Assembly: GCA_001557505.1 (NCBI GenBank)
Contig: LSAX01000004.1
Span: 248,001-312,000 of the forward strand
Direction of reading: 5' to 3'
Length of the DNA stretch: 64,000 nucleotides
Origin: Reticulascus tulasneorum
Lineage: Eukaryota > Ascomycota > Sordariomycetes > Glomerellales > Reticulascaceae
The notes under the pieces are model-generated. The model did no database searches, was not told the DNA's origin, and was given only the letters and a program-made list of their open reading frames with translations. The position numbers were made by a program, and so were the translations under genes. The stretch's first letter is position 1; every line of letters begins with the position of its first letter. This document shows positions 1 to 11,867 of this stretch, piece by piece.

Positions 1-278
1 TTAGACGCAAGTGACACAAGTGCACCGACAATTGAACTTTTAATCAAACTCATATGTTCAATCAACGTGCATGCATCTTGGAACACTCAGATTGATCAAC
101 CGTTTGAACGGCCCCAACTTGAATTTTTGTTGGTTAACATTCTGCCAAGATAAACAAGACCTCCATTTTGCAAATCGCCGATTTCCAGTAGTTTCTCCTA
201 AAAGACCAGATAATGTGACTTGAGGCGATTGATGCCATGATTGATGAAGAGCTTTCGAGTACATCACCGTTCCTTTTG

Positions 279-2049
279 TCATTTGTTCTTGGTCGTTTTC
301 ACCGGCGTGAGATGAACATTCAAGGCAACTTTATCCCACAGAACGTAACACTCCTGCCTGGAAATCCAGTCCTGACTGTCATTGTCAAGCCTCATATCAA
401 AGTTCCAGAGTATTCTCGTCAATATGAGCCGCATCTCTACGTAAGCAAGACTTGCAGGAAGATTGAGGTTAGTTGTAAAACCCACAGTATTGGATGACGT
501 CCGCAAATCAGAACGATGTAAGTGTGAGAGAAACTTACTTCTTCCCCAAACAATCCCGCGGACCAAATGAAAACGGTTTGTAGGCTTCTTTCCGGTCCCC
601 TGCATACCTATCGTCACCCAGCCATCTCTCCGGTCGATACTCGAAAGATTCTACCCAATTCTCCGGTAGGTGGTGGGACACCCACGCGTGAACTGCCACA
701 ATACTCTGTTGAAGGAGGAATATTATTAGCCATGTGTCTTATAGTACTTTTAAGGTTGATGCACATGGAATTACATTTCTTACATTTTCTGGAACAAATT
801 TGCCAGCGATGGTCGCTCCGCCTTTGGGAACTACGCGCGGGAATCCATTTGGTGCCGGGGGATAGAACCGTAACGCCTCAGTCAGACACGCAATCATAAA
901 TGGTAAGGCATGCATGGAATCCAAGGTGATATCCTCCTCGGTCTTGAAAGTTGATCGCACTTCTTCCGTGACCTTGGCAAGATAGTCTGGGTGTGCGAGA
1001 AGGAGATATGTAACGCCGCCGAGCAGGGTAGCAGTCGTCTCGGACCCGGCGACTAAAAAGACAGCAGCTTGTGTCCGTAGGCAGTCAAGACTGATCTCGC
1101 CGCTTTTCTGCTTCCCGATGAATGGCTCAAGCAAATCCGGGAATGCATTAGCCGTATTCACTCGTTTGATTAGGCTGTTCTTTATCCAATGCCTCGCCTT
1201 GAGGCCTGTCTCCATAACAGTGGAAAGCAAGAGGAGCGACAACCATCTAAGCCCAAGATACCGTAGACCAATCATCCGAGCACCGCCTCTAGTGTTCTGA
1301 GTTATGAGTTGCACAAAGAAATGTGATCTCAAGTTCTCCAGGCAGTGAAACGACTCTCCAATCGCTAGATCGCCGATTATATCGAACGTTGCCCAGTTGT
1401 ACCACTGGGTCATATTTTGTGGGCCTTTATTGGCATTCTCCAGCAGACCATGTATCAAAAGGTCTACGTGAATCTTGATTGCAGGCTCCTGGTCCCTCAT
1501 GGCTCTATCCGAGAAACTTGGAGCTGCTACGCGTCGGAGCAGTGCATGGTCGTCAAAAGGCGCCGTTACGATGGAATCAACTCTTGAGTCGATGTGCTTG
1601 TAAAAAGTTTTGAACTTTGGCAACTCCTTCAGGCCCGGCTGGAGGCCGGCCATCTTGCCAACAGCCTTGTGGCCGTAGATGTCTTGCCACGCCTGTGGAT
1701 CCGCAAACGAGAGTTCGTTGGGTCTGACTCGAACGACGGGTCCGTAATCCTTGTGCATAGAAACAAGCTTGAACGGCAGTCTGCCTCCGACGAAAGTCCA
1801 GTACCACGATAAGATAGTTGCGCGGTGCAGAAATGGGCCTGGGTAGTTTCGCAGAGGATGGAAATACAAATTGTATACCACCCTGCTAGACCCGACGAAA
1901 AGAGCCTGCAACATTGTCAGCAAGATACGGAGGGCGGGAAGATATCTAAATCTAACAAGTGAAAGAATGAAGCCTGCCCACTGCGCTACTGATGCCCCGT
2001 TCAACACGGTCGCCAAGCCGCTGGCCGTTTGAAGCGCAGAATCAATCAT
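279..2049 (-). CDS. Cytochrome P450 monooxygenase
   Basis: Haem-thiolate monooxygenase, probably ER-anchored by a hydrophobic N-terminus (about residues 24-50). Three exons: 2049-784, 705-539, 450-279; about 534 aa, normal for a fungal P450. Visible landmarks are FHPLRNYPGPF after the anchor, the I-helix VAGSETTAT, the ExxR motif (EALR, residues 391-394), and the haem loop FSFGPRDCLGKN with ligand Cys474. That loop is only complete after splicing the second intron, which supports the junctions. The general look is that of fungal secondary-metabolism P450s (CYP65-like, as in isotrichodermin C-15 hydroxylase), but the subfamily is a guess and the substrate cannot be read from sequence. No PKS, NRPS or terpene synthase lies in the window, so it is not placed in a metabolite cluster. 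The next gene, on the same strand, is an ochratoxinase-like amidohydrolase. Confidence 0.92.
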
Positions 2050-2594
2050 ATCGGCGTTGAATTATGATTTGGATGTTTTAGTCGAGGATGTTTTGGATTT
2101 TGAGATCGTCGTGTTGAAGACTGTCTCAGAGGATTCAGGATTGTGGCGTAGTCGCATGGACACCCCGAATTAGCTACCGGGTGCAAGTTCTTGTTGCGTC
2201 AATCCGGCATCCTTTCCCCAACGCCTGTGAGAGAACGAGCGATTGGTATCTTTTTACGAGTCGCTTTAATTGGGAAGTGCTGCTGTGAGGGTCCGTTGCT
2301 TTGGGCTGAAGACCACATGTCAGAACATAAGAGAGCCTGGTCGTTGGTACGGTATCAGGTTCCTAGATGGAGGTTTGGTGCAGAAAGCCGGAGAATGAAA
2401 ACGGGACATGGTACCCCGCGTGGGGACGGGTAATGGTGAAGCACTGAGGAGCGGGGGGCAAGGTGAGTATTCGGTGTTTTGTCTAGATTCACATGTCGCC
2501 GAACATTTGGTACCTCTCGTGTACTCAAGCTTTCGATTCGTTTTACCACCAAGCCTCCTAGGATACATTTACGCAAGTTGCATTAGCCTCGTAT
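2050..2594. other. Intergenic, promoter of the P450 gene
   Basis: No gene-like reading frame on either strand. It separates the P450 start from the 3' end of the amidohydrolase gene. Confidence 0.6.
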
Positions 2595-4055
2595 TCACTC
2601 CTCATCCCCCCATGGCCCGACCCCAGGTCCTTTGTATATCTTCCCACCCTTCCAAACCCAACCAATAGTCTCCTTCTTCTGCAAAACCGTCACATCCTTC
2701 GTAGGATCCTCCGTCAATCCAATGATGTCCGCCTCGTAACCAACCTTCAACTGCCCAGTCTTCGGTGCCTGTTGACCGACGCTCAATGGTCCGTTGGCCG
2801 TCGCTGCCTTGATAGCTTCCAAATTACTCATGCCTGCCTTAACAGCAAATTCCAGCTCCACAGCCATATTGAACCCGGGTGACGTGTCTGTGCCGAGTGC
2901 GATTGGCACCCCGGCCTCGATTGCTAGCTTGTATGCCTTTTCATGGTTGCTGGCGCAGAGTTTTGCCTTCTCCCAACTCTGCTTAGATAGCCCCTTGCCT
3001 CCACTTTGAATTAGTATGTCGAAAACAGTTCGTGTTGCAACGTACACCACCCCTTTCTCCTTGATCAGATCGATGCATTCCTGGTCTGCGAACGAGACGT
3101 GCTCCACTGTTGTGACTCCTGCCTTGACCGCAGCAATGATTCCTGGCTTCCCGTGAACATGAGCTGCCACCACGCGGCCCTGGCGGGTTGCTTCTTCGAC
3201 GATGCAAGCGAGTTCTTCCACGCTGAACTGGGCGTAGAGAGGATTATCATCTCGAGACATCACACCGCCCGAGGCCATGACTTTGATGCACTTTGCGCCA
3301 CGTCGTATCTGGAGTCGCACAGCTCGTCGACACTCATCCACTCCATCGACGAGCATGCTCGATCCGGTGCCGAAGTGGCCAGCCGTGATGTTGGATACTC
3401 CGAGGTTTAGAAGAACATCACCAGCAGGCAAAGAGAAAACGTCGCCATGGCCAGCCGTCTGGCTCAGGCATGCACCAGAGCTGTACACATTTGGTCCGAC
3501 GATTGACCCGTCTTCTATGGCTCGAGCAACCTCACATCCATAGCCAGCAACATCTCGCAGTGATGTATAGCCCCGTTGCAATGCCTCCCAGCAGCCCTTT
3601 GACAAACGTGCGCCGGCGGCTGCTGGATGCTCTGTAATGAATACGAGATAACTGTCGCTTGCCTCTGTTTCACCCGTACCATCGAAGTGTGTATGGCAGT
3701 CCCAGAGCCCGGGCATCAAGAATGGGACGGAATATTCTTTGTGAGGAGATTCGGCAAATTTGCCCGGTAGCTTAGACTGTTCTCCAACCCAAGTGATGAG
3801 CTTGTGTTCAACGACGATAGCGGCGTCTTTCACTGGGTCGCCATCGCCTGGAATGAGCAGACCAGTCTTTATGATGGTGAACACTCGCTTTCTGATGGAG
3901 CTTGTCTCATCTCCACTGTTTGGATCTTCGGATGACCTGGTTCTGATTGCGAAGCCGAACCCCGTGGAATAGATTCTGGCCGGCATAGGCTCCACGTTTC
4001 GCACTTCCGACACCTGGGCCTGTCCAGGTCGAGCTTCGACAGATCGCTTCGTCAT
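2595..4055 (-). CDS. Amidohydrolase, ochratoxinase-like
   Basis: Single-exon 486-aa metal-dependent amidohydrolase (imidazolonepropionase-like fold). It closely resembles the Aspergillus niger ochratoxinase (ochratoxin amidase) as I recall that sequence, including GLLIPGDG near the start, LMPGLWDCHTHF, the IKVMASGGVMSRDDNP stretch and the C-terminal GPGVGPWG. All six expected metal-site residues are visible: His121 and His123 (HTH), Lys258 (the carbamylated lysine), His299 (AHVHG), His319 (VEHV) and Asp390 (LGTDTSPG). Their offset from the enzyme's published positions is a nearly constant 10-12 residues. Family members hydrolyse amide bonds such as the phenylalanine amide of ochratoxin A; the substrate here is unknown. 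The first 55 residues are a low-conservation extension, so a later Met is possible. No signal peptide is evident. Confidence 0.93.
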   Translation of the reverse strand: MTKRSVEARPGQAQVSEVRNVEPMPARIYSTGFGFAIRTRSSEDPNSGDETSSIRKRVFTIIKTGLLIPGDGDPVKDAAIVVEHKLITWVGEQSKLPGKFAESPHKEYSVPFLMPGLWDCHTHFDGTGETEASDSYLVFITEHPAAAGARLSKGCWEALQRGYTSLRDVAGYGCEVARAIEDGSIVGPNVYSSGACLSQTAGHGDVFSLPAGDVLLNLGVSNITAGHFGTGSSMLVDGVDECRRAVRLQIRRGAKCIKVMASGGVMSRDDNPLYAQFSVEELACIVEEATRQGRVVAAHVHGKPGIIAAVKAGVTTVEHVSFADQECIDLIKEKGVVYVATRTVFDILIQSGGKGLSKQSWEKAKLCASNHEKAYKLAIEAGVPIALGTDTSPGFNMAVELEFAVKAGMSNLEAIKAATANGPLSVGQQAPKTGQLKVGYEADIIGLTEDPTKDVTVLQKKETIGWVWKGGKIYKGPGVGPWGDEE

Positions 4056-4717
4056 GTTGCGTATGATAATTTGTGTTCAGCGGCGGCGTAATTCAGAGAT
4101 GGGAAGTTAAAAGCGGAGTTTGAGTGCTGATGTGATCCTTCGGACAACATCACCATGTGTAGCGCTCACATTCCCCTAAGTAATACCGTTGCCCAGTGGG
4201 TGGAGGCCGATCAATCAATGCAGATAGGCTTACCTGTTTTGGAAGCTCGGAAACAATCCAAAGCCGTTAATGATACGGTATTATGTAAGTAGACTAACGG
4301 GTTTAATCGGTGGCGAAGCGGAGCTAATGTCTGTACCTTATGCAAGGGGCAAACCAACGAGCTTCTGTGCAATGGAGGCTTCTATTGGCCATGGAATTGA
4401 TAGTCAACAGTCTTGTATTTTTTATTTTGCAGATTTCGAGTAGATAAATGGTAGCGCGCTTATTTGCACTGCCTTTGACCATGGCGATCTGCGCTGTTGT
4501 CGCAACTGCCTCTGCAAATCCACATCATTTGTCTTCGGCAGCTGGATGAAGTTGTCGCAAGGTAGTTCTACGTGGCAAGTCTATCGCTGCAAGTATTCAT
4601 TGAATCACGTAGAACACCCGATCTGAGCAAGCTTTTGGCAGTAGTAAGTTACGGTTGCGCGTAGAAGCAGTGTCGAAGTGAAGCAATGCAACATCGATCA
4701 GCTACACACCCAATACG
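4056..4717. other. Intergenic
   Basis: Carries the amidohydrolase promoter and the 3' flank of the subtilase gene. No further gene seen. Confidence 0.55.
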
Positions 4718-6007
4718 CTACTTTCCACCACCGTTGTATAGTAACAAGCTCGGAGCCCTGTGCGTATCCGTCACCACGTCCTTTGTGGCCAGCTCTCTAA
4801 GACGCGCCACAAGATCCGCTGGCTTTGACAGGCCCTCTAAAGCCTGTAGGTACAGGACCACCCCTGCAACGAATGGACTGGCTGCAGATGTCCCATTGCC
4901 AGCCTTGGTCGCGTTGGAGGATCCGATCCACGTGGAAAGAATTTCAGCTCCTGGTGCAAAGATATCTACCCCTTCGCCCCAGTTGGCACTCTCCCTCCTG
5001 CGATAGTCGGGCTCAATAGCGCTGACAGTGATCGCGTCTTCAACACTTGCTGGAGTATACGCCCAGGCAGTATCCTATTCGTCTGGATGAGATCACGAAA
5101 ACTGGCAAAAGAGAAAGACAGAACTTACATCCTCGTTTCCGGAGGCCGTAACAAGTGTTATCCCGTTATCGATCACTGCTTGTACAGCCGCATTTGCTGG
5201 GAGATTGATCGGAGCCCCTCCTGAGACGTTGATGACGGACTTGCCAGTTCTGTTCTTTGAGAGAATATCATTAACAGTCCAGTTGAGACCCTTCAAAAAA
5301 ACGGAAAGAGCTGATCCTCGGTCATCATAAATCTTCACCCCAATCAGTGATGCCTTTTTCGCAACTCCATAGGTCTTCGATCCGATGATGCCCCCGACAA
5401 ATGTGCCATGGCCTAGCACATCCGTATTCTTGCTGCCATCAATTGCGTTGTACTCCAACGATGCTCGGCCCTCGAACTCTTCGTGTTCGACTAAGATCCC
5501 ACTGTCGATAATGTATGCGAAGGTTCCTTCTCCGGCGGATGAATCGTACACATACGAAGTCGAACCAGGTTCTCGATGAGAAACGGCTCCCAGTCCCCAT
5601 GTGGACCCTTCTTGGGTAACCAAATTGTCCAAATCGGGGAGCTTCATGAATTGGTCTGCTGCAATGCTTGATACCTGCATTGAAACCCCTACTTTAGCGA
5701 TACTGATTCAGAAAGAGGGGGTATATCTGACCTCGTCACTAGCTTCCAGTAGCCGCAAGGTCTGTGAGTCGAAGCTCCCAGAATATGCTTGGAATCCCGG
5801 GAAGCTGTATGTCTCTCCAACGCCGCCGAATTCGCTACTTCGTTTCTGGATTTTCGATACCCATTGAATATGAGATTCCATCGGTGTCTTCTGATTGAGG
5901 ACAACAATATGCCGCTCGGCATTCTCTCCATCTCGCGGAACACTGAGGCCGTGGCACACAGTACTGAAAACCACCAACAGACGAAAGACAGCGGACAGTC
6001 GCTCCAT
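4718..6007 (-). CDS. Secreted subtilisin-like serine protease (peptidase S8)
   Basis: Extracellular endopeptidase. Exons 6007-5732, 5674-5129 and 5074-4718 give about 392 aa, the usual length of fungal subtilases of the alkaline protease/proteinase K type. The protein starts with a signal peptide (MERLSAVFRLLVVFSTVCHG), followed by an I9 propeptide (HIVVLNQKTP ... YSFPGFQAYSG) and the S8 domain. The catalytic triad is visible: Asp in AYIIDSGI, His in GHGTFVGGIIG, and Ser in GNGTSAASPFVAG; the last lies on the third exon. The first intron uses a GTCAGA donor, the only GT before the frame closes. The second intron removes a short in-frame tail. A TATAAA box lies about 70 nt upstream of the start. 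No pathway context; probably a nutritional or host-substrate protease. Confidence 0.93.
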
Positions 6008-6075
6008 CGCTTAATAGGAATGGGAGATGCGTCGGAACTGCAGTGAATAATGAGTTTGGTCCAAACTTACAGCAC

Positions 6076-6081
6076 TTTATA
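6076..6081 (-). promoter_or_regulatory. TATA box of the subtilase gene
   Basis: TATAAA on the minus strand about 70 nt upstream of the subtilase ATG, a plausible core promoter. Confidence 0.45.
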
Positions 6082-8069
6082 GTCCAGAACAATCCCCCTT
6101 GATCCGTCATATTTTAGGGTTCGGGCTGGCGCGGCTGCCGGGCTGATACCCTTGCCAATGTACGAAGATCGTATTGCAGGTTAGCAATCCAATCAGCCCC
6201 ATATCATCAATAGTGCATACCGATCCATACTTGAGAGGTCGACGCTGGTTGGTCAAATCATGTGGGGATTCAGCCGGGAGCTATAATCTCATAGTACCTG
6301 AAGTGAATAGAATCATTCATATGGCTCCTAAATGCCGGTACTTCTATCCCTGTAGCTCCTTTAGCCGCATCTACGAGACATACACGTAGAGACACGCATC
6401 AACTAAGTACAATGCCTGACCTGAGGCGCTTTATAATCCGGATATTGACAGAGATTGCAGTGAAACGGGTAACAATGTGGACCTTGGCTCTAAACTCCGT
6501 TTGTTCACAATCCTAATTTACGACAAGACTCACTACTGCGATGAACATAAAAGTAGCGTAAACTTGCCCTGACTAGTAAGAGAAATTCAGTTAACCTCAT
6601 TTTCTGTCTTTGTCTCATGTTCTTGTCACTCTAGATCTTGATTCAAGCAAATAACGAATCAGGAATTGTTAAGATCCCTAGAAATCATCAGGCCAGCTCG
6701 AGTCCTACGGTTAATTCTCAACCTAATGAACCCACACACAGTAACATAACACCAGGGTAAGTACAAGACTCCTCCTTGGCTTTATAGAAGCCTCAATACA
6801 GCGACTTTTTAAGTCGTTTTGTGGAGCAGATTTGCAGTCTCTAAAATGAGGTTAGAGCTGCTGAAAGCTTTTGCTAACATGATCTGCCATATCAAACAAC
6901 CATGACTGGTAAGAAGTGTGAATGATAGAACACATCTAATCCTGTGTAGATAAGATTGTGCTGCTAATTATATCGGCATCTTGACTAAGTCTACAAGACT
7001 TCGAGCAGTTTCATGTTACCGTTGTCATCTCTGAGGCTCACAGGACAAAGGTAATAGACACTTGATGGCAAAAGCCCGGTCGAGTCCATCAACCCCATCT
7101 CAGAATGCCTAAGCACAACAATTAACTGAGCACGAGGTGGAAGTAGACACGAGTACGACTGCACGGGTTGATGGGTTTGGCTAGTCATCATGCTAGCAAT
7201 GAATCTTGGATAATGTACCGTGGCAATGAGAAAGTTGGATGAGTTGTGATTTCCACCGACTAAGAGCCTCTGTAGAAACCCCAAATAAGTAGGTCCTAAC
7301 GATGAGCTTACTGCTTGTAGAGGACACGGGGGCTAGCGTCGAAATGTGCCACAAACTGACGATCCGCCGAGTGTTCACGAACTCATAATAGCTAATTTTC
7401 ATTTCAGATGGGAGGCGCGGTTGAGATAGAACCTCAGAAGCGCGCGCACCAAGGCGGGGCGCGCGCTCGATCTCGGATGCCATTCCATACCCGATGGCTG
7501 TGCCGTGCCGCTTATTCATTGCGCGGTCGCATTCCAGGAGCTTGGCGACAGCATCTGGCACCGAAAACTTGAAATGAGTTACATTGCGCCCCACGATTTG
7601 GTTTAGCTTCCATCCAATCTCCGAAAGAGTTGATAACGCCATGCGAGTCCCAGTCCCACACTACACATGCTGGGTGCAGATCATTGCCACACCGTGAGCC
7701 ATGCATCGACCAGTTTGTTCTTGAGCGTGGTTGCAATATTGAAACGGAACTTCGGGACAAAGCAATCTCGTGTTGGGCATTGCAGGTATATACGACGTCA
7801 GTGGCTACCTTTGTGTAGCATTGAAGCTCTCAAGGCTGCTTGTCGACGGTGGAAATAGCGAAATCGTCGGCGTGGTTAGATCGAGGCACAGACATCAGGC
7901 GCAACTGAGAGGGCCTTTGAAAGCGGATCACGTACAAACTTGCAGGCCATAGGCAGAGATGAAGGAGAATGGCGGATTGTTATATACTGAGGAGAGTGCT
8001 CGCCTTGGAGCCCTGTGATTCTGTAAGACATCGTTCTGAGCGAACCGACCACAGCCTAGCTTTGTCAAC
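6082..8069. other. Long intergenic region
   Basis: AT-rich in its first half. Open frames around 7193-7818 (both strands) match nothing I recognise and have no clear splice structure. Holds the promoter of the FAD oxidase. Confidence 0.5.
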
Positions 8070-9690
8070 ATGTCTTTCCGCAGTATCATTGCGAGTGCAA
8101 CCATTGCCATGGTAGTGAGCAGTGTGCCATTGGCAAGAGCTGTCGCGACTTGCGCATACGCCACATCAGCAACAAACATTACCGTCGACACCATGGGAGA
8201 GATATCGTATACCGAAGAGAATGGAAAATATTGGTAGGCTATAAGCAATGCCTCTTGTTGCCCGCCAGGTGACTGATACCTCTCAAGGTCGACGGCCTGT
8301 GCTGCTCTTAAACCATCCTGCATCCTAGCTCCATCGTCGGTCAATGAGGTCAAGGAGATTGTGAATACTCTACTCTCTAACAATGAATCATTCGTGGTCA
8401 AAGGAGGTGGACACAATCCCAATGTCGGCTTTGCAAGCATCTCTGGTGGGCCGTTAATCTCGATGCGGAATTTCAATGAGATCACATACGACAGCGCCAC
8501 TAACACAGTCCGTGTGGGCTCTGGCAATCGGTGGGATGCTGTACAGGAGGCTCTGCAGCCCCTGAACGTCACGGTTGTCGGCGGCAGAATCGGAAATGTT
8601 GGAGTCGGCGGGTACATCGTAGGATGTGAGTTGAAAGCCTGCTGAAGTTCCCTCTTCTCAACTCAAAGAAGCAATACTAATAAAGACAGGCGGATTGAGC
8701 TTCCTAAGTACCCAGTACGGTTGGGCTGCCAACAACCTCGACTCCGTGGAGATGGTGTTGGCGAACGGCACTTTCGTCGTCGCATCTGCCACTTCAAATT
8801 CCGACTTGTTCTTGGCTGTCAAGGGTGGCGGCAACAACTATGGGATCGTGACTACGTACGTGATGCAGGCAAAACGCATTGGCCAGATTTGGGGCGGAAC
8901 CTTGACATTCGTTGGTGATGATCAAACTGATAACCTCCTTGCCGCCATCCACAAATTCACTTCGACATACGAAGACCACCCGAAAGCTGCCATCATTCCC
9001 ACTTGGGAGCTGGTCATCGGATTTGTACCCACTTGCATTGTCTTCGTGTTCTACGATGGACCCACGCCACCGCCTGGCGTCTTTGACGACTTCCTAGCCC
9101 TGAAGCCCTTGGTCAACTCAGCCAAAACGAAGTCATACTACGACCTGCTCTCCGAGAACAATCAATTTGTTCTAAAGGGCAACCGCTACAGCATCGGCAC
9201 CGAGACCTTTCCACTCCCGGCAGCAGATGTGTCTGCCACAGTGTTGCGCACCTATTATGACCGATGGCGGTCAATCGCCGAGGATAATGGATGGGTTGCG
9301 GGTGTCATCGCGTCGATGGTCTATCAGCCCATGCCCAAGCTCGTGGGTGCAATTGCACGTGGATCCGGCGGCGATATACTGGACTTGGACGACGACACGG
9401 ATCGCATAATCCTCGAGTTCGACTTTTCTTACTTGAGTAGGAGTACAGACCGGATCATGGACAAAGCGATGGTGAACGTCGTAGATAGCATGAAGAATAT
9501 CACGGATGCATTCGTGGCAAGTGGAACCTTGCCGGATGTGTACAGGCCCCTTTTTATGAACGACGCGTACTACCGACAGGACTACTGGGGAAGGATCAAA
9601 CCCGAGAATTTGGCTTTTGCGAAGCGGGTCAGAGACGAGGTTGATCCAAATGATTTTTTTACAGGCAGAACTGGTGGCTTTAAGCTCTGA
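8070..9690 (+). CDS. Secreted FAD-linked oxidase, BBE-like
   Basis: Berberine-bridge-enzyme-type flavoprotein oxidase, probably secreted. Exons 8070-8233, 8288-8625 and 8690-9690 give about 500 aa. It begins with a signal peptide (residues 1-25), then the PCMH-type FAD domain. The conserved KGGGHNPN segment supplies the His usually linked to the 8-alpha position of FAD, and VGVGGYIVG-CGLSFLSTQYG is read across the second intron. The C-terminal BBE domain ends in the typical YYRQDYWGRIKPENLAFAKR ... DPNDFF. The second flavin-linking Cys of bicovalent members is not seen (the position reads GRIGNVGVGG), so attachment is probably through His only. Such enzymes oxidise sugars, alcohols or secondary metabolites; the substrate cannot be told. 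Two kb downstream, on the same strand, is a second FAD oxidoreductase of a different family. Confidence 0.92.
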
Positions 9691-11718
9691 GTGGAGCGTG
9701 ATCTGTTTGTTGCGAAGTGGTTGACCGTCAAATGAGAGTTGGAGAATTCGAACGGAATGGAAATTAATTAGTTGCAGCACAGTCTCCTAAGCTCTCCCAT
9801 GGAATTTCGGGAATACTTATCAATGTACCCCTGGTGGCTTTACAAATGCAAGGCGCAAATCTTTATTCGTCCACTTGCATTAGCCAGTCCGTACAGTTCT
9901 GTCTCGAACTGGGCAAAACGGGGATGACGAAAGCTGAAACTTTTAGTCACGAAGGATCAGGGGGCTATTTGTGGTGTAGGCCCCATCATATAGCGTACTC
10001 AGCCCCAAAGATCGACCTATGATAAAACCGGGTTAGAGACCGTAAGCCCTAGCAGGAATGTAGTCGATTTATATAGTGTTCTTCTGAATCAGTGCTTCTT
10101 CGGTACATGTTCTGTGTGGAAAAGAATCGCATCAGCGGTTGGATGTATTTGTCACCGGAAGAAGATATTGAATAGACGTGACTGGAGAAACCACTGGAGC
10201 GTAAGAGCTATGTCATCTGAGACCAGTAAGATATACTTGGCTTTTAGAAAGAGGACCCGCTCAGTCGGGCAGGTACAGCAGTCTGATCGGCCGAAAAGTA
10301 ACCTCCCCTACGAATTGACAAATAATGCCGCCGCTTGCTTTCGCATCCGAAGACTAACAATCTCTTTGCATCTTCACCAGCCCAGGCGCATGCCTGATCA
10401 CATATTCAGCGATTGGGTTTCCATCTAAAATACAGAACTGACGCACGGGCGGACGTTGAAATACGCCGGAGGGCCAGTTCCGCCGGAGAACTCGCTGACT
10501 GACCGGAACACAGTCGGGTTCCGTGGCGGCAGTACGGCCAATGTGGCAAAGTAGTTTAAACAGATTGTCCCAAGGGCAACGCCACGGTGAATCGACTGTC
10601 CACTTGACCCCATGACCAGAGAGAAGCAGCCGCGTGGATCCCAACTCAAGCATGGAGGACAACATGTGTCCACCTAATCAATACCATCGACAACCTCCAT
10701 TTGACAGATGGTAATAGCGAGTCCCAATTAAGAAACCTAAAATTGTCGAAGCGGGCTAAATACTGCTGGTCCAGTACTGTTTATAATAACAAATTTCTAA
10801 AATCTCGCGCTGGCATGTCCGTAGCTGCAGTGCAACCCAAAAAAAGGGTGACGGAATGGATGGTAATTACGGACTAGTTAATTAGAGGATGTGGTTAAGC
10901 AATGTAATTAGCCCCTCAAGGCGGACACTAAGGCAGGCAAAACTCGAACTTATTATTCCGGTCAGCGTTGGAGCAATAAAGTAGCGATAATTTCCTCAAT
11001 AGGCCATTCCCAATGTAGCAAAAAGGCCCATTTCGCTGCTGGACTTATGCTTACGTAGGCGCAAATTAGCCCTGTTCGCATCGTTTCAAGCAAGAACCAT
11101 GCGACTTGCTTGCCAATTTCGTTGGCTGACTACACAAAAAGCGCTGACCTTATAATTAGCGACATGCTCATTAATCCTTGTGTCCAGTCCTAATAAAGCC
11201 GTCGGGGTTTGCTAAAAGCTCGCCAACGGACCATTGGAGCGGTATGATTAATCATGTAAACGGCCAGCCCCACTTCTCGATACAGTCAAACTAAATGGTC
11301 CCGGACGGAGTACCATCGGAAAGGCAGCTAGCTAATGGGCAATTGGGTATGCAAGACTTAGACCTCGGAGTTGGTCCCATGTACAACACACAAAGCATGA
11401 CGGGCAACACCATATTCCACTCCTAGCATTATCTCTCCGCAGGGCAGCTGACAGGGTTGCTTGGTCGGAATCGGGTAGATGCCGGTGCAGGCCTTGTCAA
11501 TGTTTGCTTTGAGGTCATACAGACACATGCAAACCTTTCCCTGTAATCGGCCATAGTGGCACAGCCAGACAGCTTACTACGGAAGAATGCCACTAATTAT
11601 CAAACAGGTTCCTGTACGTAACGGCGGACGAGTGACACTCCATCTTCCGTCTCAAAGAGTCGTTGCGTGGGGCGTAACCTGTTCGGTTCGACTTAACGAA
11701 GAGGGCAGTCACAACGTG
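9691..11718. other. Long intergenic region
   Basis: Two kb with no convincing reading frame. Short AATTAGC-type words recur between 10850 and 11230, but I could not delimit a repeat or transposon. Confidence 0.45.
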
Positions 11719-11725
11719 TATAAAG
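11719..11725 (+). promoter_or_regulatory. TATA box of the GMC oxidase gene
   Basis: TATAAAG about 145 nt upstream of the GMC oxidase ATG on the same strand. Confidence 0.5.
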
Positions 11726-11867
11726 GCCATACTCCGCCCATGACTTCAGGATCTAGTAACAAGACACCAGATCGCCAACTACCCGTCTCTTGAAGTCCCA
11801 TTACCTACACCTCGACTTCGAAATCAATCCCAGTGTCTGATAAAACTGGAGTTGAAACGCAGATATA

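Noticed and set aside
7193..7642. 149-codon minus-strand frame
   Set aside because: No recognised motif, no plausible neighbouring exons; may be an old remnant but not supportable as a gene.
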